From Halorientalis marina (lineage in GTDB: Archaea > Halobacteriota > Halobacteria > Halobacteriales > Haloarculaceae): DNA of 64,000 nucleotides. The notes under the pieces are model-generated. The model was not told the DNA's origin, did not search any database, and was given only the letters and a program-made list of their open reading frames with translations. The position numbers and the translations under genes were made by a program. The DNA is taken from NCBI RefSeq assembly GCF_023028345.1, contig NZ_CP095487.1:3596001-3660000 (forward strand), written 5' to 3'. Below are positions 59,740 through 64,000 of the stretch, in pieces. Numbering within the stretch: position 1 is the stretch's first letter; each line of letters begins with the position of its first letter.

Positions 59740-60278
59740 GAGCCACGCCCGAGTCGGCGGCGGCCGTCGACGTCGAGACCCAGCACCGGGTCGAGCAGTT
59801 CCTCTACCGCGAGGCCGACCTGCTCGACACCTTCGCCCTGGAGGAGTGGCTCGACCTCCTCGACGAGGACATCACGCTGACAGTCCCGGTCCGGACGGCA
59901 CGCGACCCCGGCTCCGAGCGCCCGGAGTTCAGCGACGAGAGCAACTACCTCCGGGAGGACTACGAGATGATCCGCGAGCGGGTCGGGCGGCTGGAGAAGG
60001 AGTACGCCTGGTCCGAGAACCCGCGGTCACGGGTTCGACACGTCATCGGCAACGTCCAGGTCCGCGAGGCCGGCGAGGAGGAACTCACCGTCGCCAACAA
60101 TCAGCACGTGTTCCGGAGTTACGGCGACACGGCCGACCACGACCTCATCTCCGCACAGCGCCGGACCGTTCTGCGGCCGGCCGACGGCGGGGACGCCGAC
60201 TTCACTATCGGCGACCGGACGGTCTACCTCGACCACTCCATCCTGAACACCAAGAACCTCACCCTCCCGCTGCTATGA
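59736..60278 (+). CDS. Ring-hydroxylating oxygenase beta subunit
   Basis: 180 residues from GTG 59736, overlapping the alpha stop (GTGA). VEQFLYREADLLDTFALEEWLDLLDEDITLTVPVRTARD and RVRHVIGNVQVREAG show the SnoaL/NTF2-like cone of these beta subunits. It is structural, completing an alpha3beta3 complex. The C-terminus overlaps the next gene by ATGA. Confidence 0.9.
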   Translation: MRATPESAAAVDVETQHRVEQFLYREADLLDTFALEEWLDLLDEDITLTVPVRTARDPGSERPEFSDESNYLREDYEMIRERVGRLEKEYAWSENPRSRVRHVIGNVQVREAGEEELTVANNQHVFRSYGDTADHDLISAQRRTVLRPADGGDADFTIGDRTVYLDHSILNTKNLTLPLL

Positions 60279-60778
60279 GCGACCAGTACACCGCCGGCGC
60301 GACGCGGACGACCGCGGAACGCCGGCTCACGGCCGACGACGGGACCGTGACTGTCCGGAAGCTCGTCTCGAAGGGCGAGCGGCTGGGGATCGACACCGGC
60401 GAACACGGCATCAAACTCGACGCGCTCCTGCTCGAAGCCCTCTCCTGGCAGCGCGACCTCGAAGCCATCGACGACCTGCTCGGCGGGTGGGCGTTCGCGA
60501 CCGACCCGGTCGCGGCGGCCGCCGGCGAGGACGCAGAGATCGAATCGGCCGGCGAGGAGATCTCCATCTCCAGCGAGTACTCCCACGTCCTCGTCCGGGA
60601 CGTACAGACGCCGAACGGGCCGGGGCTGGAGATGACGACGCCCAACCGGGGGACGGCGCTCACGCTCGGCGTGCAGGCGCTGTCCGCGCTCGCGGCCGTC
60701 GAGGACACCTACGTCTTCTCGGTCTGGTTCGAGACGCCGTTCGGGCCGGAGGACACGGCACTCGAAGGGCCGCTCTAA
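60275..60778 (+). CDS. Small protein translationally coupled to the Rieske oxygenase, unknown
   Basis: 167 residues. VRKLVSKGERLGIDTGEHGIKLDALLLEALSWQ, then ISISSEYSHVLVRDVQTPNGPGLEMTTPNRGTALTLGVQALSALAAVEDTYVFSVWFETPFGPED. No iron-sulfur or flavin motif is visible, so it is not the reductase. The beta-rich C-terminal half ends in a hydrophobic pattern. ATG overlaps the beta stop (ATGA). An accessory, chaperone-like or substrate-modifying role is possible. Confidence 0.7.
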   Translation: MSDQYTAGATRTTAERRLTADDGTVTVRKLVSKGERLGIDTGEHGIKLDALLLEALSWQRDLEAIDDLLGGWAFATDPVAAAAGEDAEIESAGEEISISSEYSHVLVRDVQTPNGPGLEMTTPNRGTALTLGVQALSALAAVEDTYVFSVWFETPFGPEDTALEGPL

Positions 60779-60781
60779 ACG

Positions 60782-62086
60782 ATGTTGCTCCTGGGTACCG
60801 TCGTCGTCGATCACGAGACCGTCATCGAGGACGGCGCGGTCGCGGTCGAGGGCGACGAGATCGCCGCGGTCGGTCCCGCGGCCGAACTGCGTGACCGGTA
60901 CCCCGACCACGGACGCCGCGAGTTCGACGTCGTCAGCCCGGGGTTCGTCCAGACGCACGTCCACTCCGTCCAGAGTCCGGGCCGCGGCCTCGCCGACGAC
61001 ACGGACCTCTTCGAGTGGCTGGAAGACCACATCCTCCCCATCGAGGCCGAGTTGACCGCCGACGAACTCGAACTCGCCGCGACGCTCAGTTACGTCGAAC
61101 TGCTCGCCCACGGCACGACCTGCTGTGTCGACCACCTGACGGTCGACCACGCCGACCGCGCCTTCGCGGCCGCCGAGCGGACCGGGATCCGGGGCGTCCT
61201 CGGGAAGGTGCTGATGGACCGGAACTCGCCCGACGGACTCCAGGAGTCGACGGAGGCTGGGCTGGCGGAGACGAGAGAGTTGATCGAGGAACACCACCGC
61301 TCGGCCGACGACCGGCTCCGCTACGCCGTGACGCCGCGGTTCACGCCGACCTGCTCGGAGGCCTGTCTCCGGGGTGCTCGCGAGATCGCCGACGACTACG
61401 ACGGGGTGCGCATCCACACCCACGCCGCGGAGCACGAGTCGGTCGTCGAGGACGTGACCGAGGAGCGCGGGATGGGCGACATCGAGTGGCTCCACGAGGT
61501 CGGCTGCACCGGCGAGGACGTGGTGCTGGCCCACGTCATCCTGACCAGCGATAACGAGCGCGAACTCCTCGCGGAGACTGGCACGCACGTCACCTACTGT
61601 CCGTCCTCGAACATGAAGGTGGGCGCGGGCATCGCGCCCATCGTCGACTACCTCGATCGGGGCATCAACGTCACCCTGGGAAACGACGGCGCGCCGGCGA
61701 ACAACACGCTCGACCCGGTCGCGGAGATGCGCCAGGCGACGCTCCTCCAGAAGGTCGACCACCGGGACCCCCGCACGCTCCCCGCCGAGACGGTCTTCGG
61801 GATGGCGACGCGCAACGGCGCGAAAGCGGCGGGCTTCGAGCAGGTGGGCGCACTCCGCGAGGGCTGGAAAGCCGACGTGGTCGGCATCACGACCGACACC
61901 AGCCGCGGCGTGCCATTCCACGACCCGTACTCGTATCTCGTCTACGCCGCCAACGGCGAGGACGTGCAGTTCACCATGGTCGACGGCGAGGTGCTCGTCG
62001 AGGAGGGGTCCGTCGTCAGCGTCGACGAGGCCGACGTGTACCGCCGCGCCCGCGAGGCCTTCGAGGGCCGCGAGTGGGGCGAGTGA
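60782..62086 (+). CDS. Guanine/8-oxoguanine deaminase-type amidohydrolase, second copy
   Basis: 434 residues, closely similar in length and motif order to 49364-50698. H pair in QTHVHSVQS, IHTHAAEHE, LAHVILT, and GNDGAPANN as the Asp-containing motif; YCPSSNMKVGAG replaces HCPSSNMKLASG. ATG lies three bases after the previous stop, so it belongs to the Rieske operon. Two related deaminases could act on different purines (guanine versus 8-oxo- or N-methyl-purine). Confidence 0.85.
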   Translation: MLLLGTVVVDHETVIEDGAVAVEGDEIAAVGPAAELRDRYPDHGRREFDVVSPGFVQTHVHSVQSPGRGLADDTDLFEWLEDHILPIEAELTADELELAATLSYVELLAHGTTCCVDHLTVDHADRAFAAAERTGIRGVLGKVLMDRNSPDGLQESTEAGLAETRELIEEHHRSADDRLRYAVTPRFTPTCSEACLRGAREIADDYDGVRIHTHAAEHESVVEDVTEERGMGDIEWLHEVGCTGEDVVLAHVILTSDNERELLAETGTHVTYCPSSNMKVGAGIAPIVDYLDRGINVTLGNDGAPANNTLDPVAEMRQATLLQKVDHRDPRTLPAETVFGMATRNGAKAAGFEQVGALREGWKADVVGITTDTSRGVPFHDPYSYLVYAANGEDVQFTMVDGEVLVEEGSVVSVDEADVYRRAREAFEGREWGE

Positions 62087-62095
62087 AGTCGGTCC

Positions 62096-62509
62096 TCACT
62101 GCGCGTCGTCCACGGGTTCCGGCTCGGTCTCCCACGCGGAGTCGACCGGGGCCGTCGGGAAGACGCCGAGAAGCCGCGCGGTCCCCTCGCCGACGTTTTC
62201 GACGCTGTGTGGCGTCTCCGCCGGAACGACGGTGAGCGTCCCCGCGCCGACGGTCGCGGTCTCGTCGCCGACGCTGGCTTCGACGGTGCCCGTGAGGACG
62301 ACGAGGAGTTCGTCGACTTCGTCGGTGTGTCTCCCGATGCGGTTGCCGGGGGCGAGTTCGTTGTAGACGACGGTGGCGTCCTCGCTCGTCCCCGCCGTCT
62401 CGCCGGGGCGGTCGGGGGAGAACGGGAAGCCGGCGAGCCACTCCGCGTCGGGGTCGTCGGGCTGTCCGACGGCGTCGAGGTCGAGGTCGGCGAATCGAAC
62501 GGTGTCCAT
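62096..62509 (-). CDS. Cupin-domain protein
   Basis: 137 residues. A single cupin barrel: GNRIGRHTDEVDELLVVLTGTVEASVGDETATVGAGTLTVVPAETPHSVENVGEGTARLLGVF, with H-x-E-like metal ligands (RHTDEVDE; PHSVEN). The tail ends in PEPVDDAQ. It ends 10 bp from the amidohydrolase stop and is convergent with it; with adenine deaminase upstream on its own strand. The function could be ureidoglycolate- or purine-linked, but that is not shown. Confidence 0.82.
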   Translation of the reverse strand: MDTVRFADLDLDAVGQPDDPDAEWLAGFPFSPDRPGETAGTSEDATVVYNELAPGNRIGRHTDEVDELLVVLTGTVEASVGDETATVGAGTLTVVPAETPHSVENVGEGTARLLGVFPTAPVDSAWETEPEPVDDAQ

Positions 62510-62545
62510 GCCACTGCTGGGCGGGCCGGGAGGATAGGCCTTGCC

Positions 62546-64000
62546 TCACTCGACGACCACGTCGACGTACTCGCCGGCCGTGACGTCGACGAGGCCGTTG
62601 TTCGTCAGCCGGACCTCGGGGATCACTTCGAGCGCGAGGTAGGAGAGTTCGAGCACGCCACCGGGGACCGTGAGTCCGATGTCGTCGGCCGCGTCGCGGA
62701 CGGCCTCGAACCGCCGCGCGGTCTCCGCGGCGGGCGCCTCCGAGAGCATCCCGGCGACCGGGAGCGGAAGGGTCGTGAGAGTGTCAGCGGCGGGGTCGGA
62801 GACGGCGAGGCCGCCGCCGACCTCGCGGAGTTCGTTCGCGACGGCGGCCATCGCGTCGTGGGTGACGCCGGCGACGACGCAGTTGTGCGCGTCGTGGGCG
62901 ATGGTCGTCCCGATGGCACCCCGGTCCAGCCCGAGGTTGTGGACGAAGCCACAGCCGATGGTGCCGGGGCCGCCGTGGCGCTCGATGACGGCCATCGGGA
63001 GGACGTCGGCCTCGCGGTTCGCGGTCAGGACACCGGCAGCGTCGGTCTCCGCCGCCGGATCGTCGGTCTCGACGGGGACCTCGGCGGTCATCGACTCGGT
63101 GCGGAAACTCCCCACTGCGGACTCGACCCGGACGTCGACGGGCCCGGGGCCGTCGTGGGAAATTGCGAGGTCGGCGGGGTCGACCGGGTCGAAGGTCACG
63201 GTGTCGGTCGCGACCGCCGAGCCGACGGGCGGCTCGGTTCCGTCGGTCGGGTCGACGACGCCGTCGACGACGACGTGGGCCACGTCCCACGATTCGAGGT
63301 CGTCGAGCAGGACCATGTCGGCGGGTGCGCCGGGTTCGACGCGGCCGAAGGGAAGGTCGTAGGCCTCGGCGGTGTTGATGGTCGCCATCTGGACCGCCTC
63401 GACGGGGTCGACGCCGAGGTCGATGGCTTTCACCACGGCCTCGTTGATGCCGCCGCGGTCGAGGATGTCGACCACGCTCCGGTCGTCCGTACACAGCGAG
63501 AGCCGCCGCGTGTCGACCTCGTCGACGATACCCACGAGGGCATCGAGGTTCTTGCTCGTCGATCCCTCGCGGAGATGGACGTGGAAGCCGGCGTCGGCCT
63601 TGGCCCGTGCCTCCGCGCGCGTGACGCTCTCGTGGTCCGTATCGAGATAGCGGGCGAGTTCCTGCAGGTCCGAGCCGGTGATGCCGGGGACGTGCCCGTC
63701 GACGGTGAGGTCGCGCTCGCGTGCCGCCCGGATCTTCGCGTGCATCCCCGCGTCGCCGTCGAGGACGGCCGGGAGGTCCATCACCTCGCCGAGAGCGATG
63801 GCGCGCTCGGCATCGAGCAGGGCCGCGACCGCGTCGGCGTCGACGGTGGCGCCGGCGTCCTGGAGCGGCGAGGCAGGCACCGAGGAGGGGACGGTCATCC
63901 GGGCTTTCAGCGGCGTCTCGGCGGCGTCGGCGTCGAAGTTCCGCACGCCCTCGGCGCCGGTGACGTTCGCGATCTCGTGGGGGTCGTGGACGACGCTCGT
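62546..64000 (-). CDS. ade: Adenine deaminase (N-terminus cut by the window edge)
   Basis: 485 codons visible; the frame is still open at 64000 (HEIANV... region). The family motif SSVPASPLQDAG is near residue 35 of the visible part; AGFHVHLREGSTSKNL, LSLCTDDRSVVDIL and AVIERHGGPGTIGCGFVHNLGLDRGAIGTTIAHDAHN are clear adenine deaminase (AdeC) signatures, the last being the C-terminal domain. It converts adenine to hypoxanthine. Its direction is opposite to the Rieske operon. Confidence 0.92.
   Translation of the reverse strand, partial: TSVVHDPHEIANVTGAEGVRNFDADAAETPLKARMTVPSSVPASPLQDAGATVDADAVAALLDAERAIALGEVMDLPAVLDGDAGMHAKIRAARERDLTVDGHVPGITGSDLQELARYLDTDHESVTRAEARAKADAGFHVHLREGSTSKNLDALVGIVDEVDTRRLSLCTDDRSVVDILDRGGINEAVVKAIDLGVDPVEAVQMATINTAEAYDLPFGRVEPGAPADMVLLDDLESWDVAHVVVDGVVDPTDGTEPPVGSAVATDTVTFDPVDPADLAISHDGPGPVDVRVESAVGSFRTESMTAEVPVETDDPAAETDAAGVLTANREADVLPMAVIERHGGPGTIGCGFVHNLGLDRGAIGTTIAHDAHNCVVAGVTHDAMAAVANELREVGGGLAVSDPAADTLTTLPLPVAGMLSEAPAAETARRFEAVRDAADDIGLTVPGGVLELSYLALEVIPEVRLTNNGLVDVTAGEYVDVVVE

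Overview
The window looks like chromosome or megaplasmid DNA of a halophilic archaeon (class Halobacteria). The DNA is very GC-rich. Nearly every predicted protein is strongly acidic and packed densely. Secreted proteins carry Tat-type lipoboxes. Several families are typically haloarchaeal: a PAS/GAF/HTH-10 regulator, a patatin-type PHA depolymerase, RCK-domain potassium proteins, and two PiT carriers. Many genes have an archaeal TATA element 26-33 bp before an ATG or GTG start, which is leaderless promoter architecture. No rRNA, tRNA, insertion sequence, integrase or CRISPR array was seen. Genus cannot be fixed from the sequence alone.

Layout. (1) 1-14.6 kb: a partial HAD hydrolase, a methyltransferase, a secreted CARDB-type repeat protein followed by an RND/MMPL exporter, an orphan beta-rich protein, an FAD oxidoreductase, three small winged-helix regulators and a 1,636-residue PAS/GAF/HTH-10 regulator. 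Four promoters here share one 19-bp palindrome placed exactly 10 bp before the TATA element. Two of them drive short basic leader ORFs that both begin MTRxPxHR. I read this as a local, undescribed regulon. (2) 14.8-23.6 kb: a coiled-coil membrane protein, a DsrE protein, a lipoamide-dehydrogenase-like flavoprotein, the PHA-mobilisation pair bdhA-phaZh1, small zinc proteins, a beta-propeller lipoprotein, an AhpD-fold protein and a TauE/SafE permease. (3) 23.7-35.5 kb: an ion and stress-protein island with an amino acid permease and USP, TrkH, TrkA, USP, an Lrp-RCK_C fusion regulator, a K+ channel with two RCK domains, another USP and two PiT phosphate carriers. (4) 35.5-41.8 kb: small regulators, a second TauE/SafE permease, HxlR plus a second flavoprotein disulfide reductase, a redoxin and a lipoprotein.

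(5) 41.85-64 kb: a large purine-catabolism and uptake cluster. Adenine deaminase, two guanine-deaminase-type amidohydrolases and a third amidohydrolase start the route. Uricase, HIU hydrolase and OHCU decarboxylase make allantoin. A hydantoinase/allantoinase and an M20 amidohydrolase open and strip it. A xanthine/urate permease (NCS2) and a complete BMP-type nucleoside ABC transporter bring in substrate. A Rieske oxygenase alpha/beta pair with an extra small protein, a RidA, a cupin, a DUF3830-like protein and a stand-alone paralogue of ribosomal protein S17e sit inside the cluster. No xanthine dehydrogenase is visible in the window. Almost every intergenic promoter region of this cluster carries CACAC/GTGTG inverted repeats, which suggests one shared regulator.

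Operon logic is tight. Stop/start overlaps (ATGA, GTGA, TGATG) couple the ABC permeases, the Rieske subunits, uricase-HIU hydrolase and bdhA-phaZh1. Several main genes without a near TATA element are preceded by a short leaderless ORF that ends at or just before their start codon.
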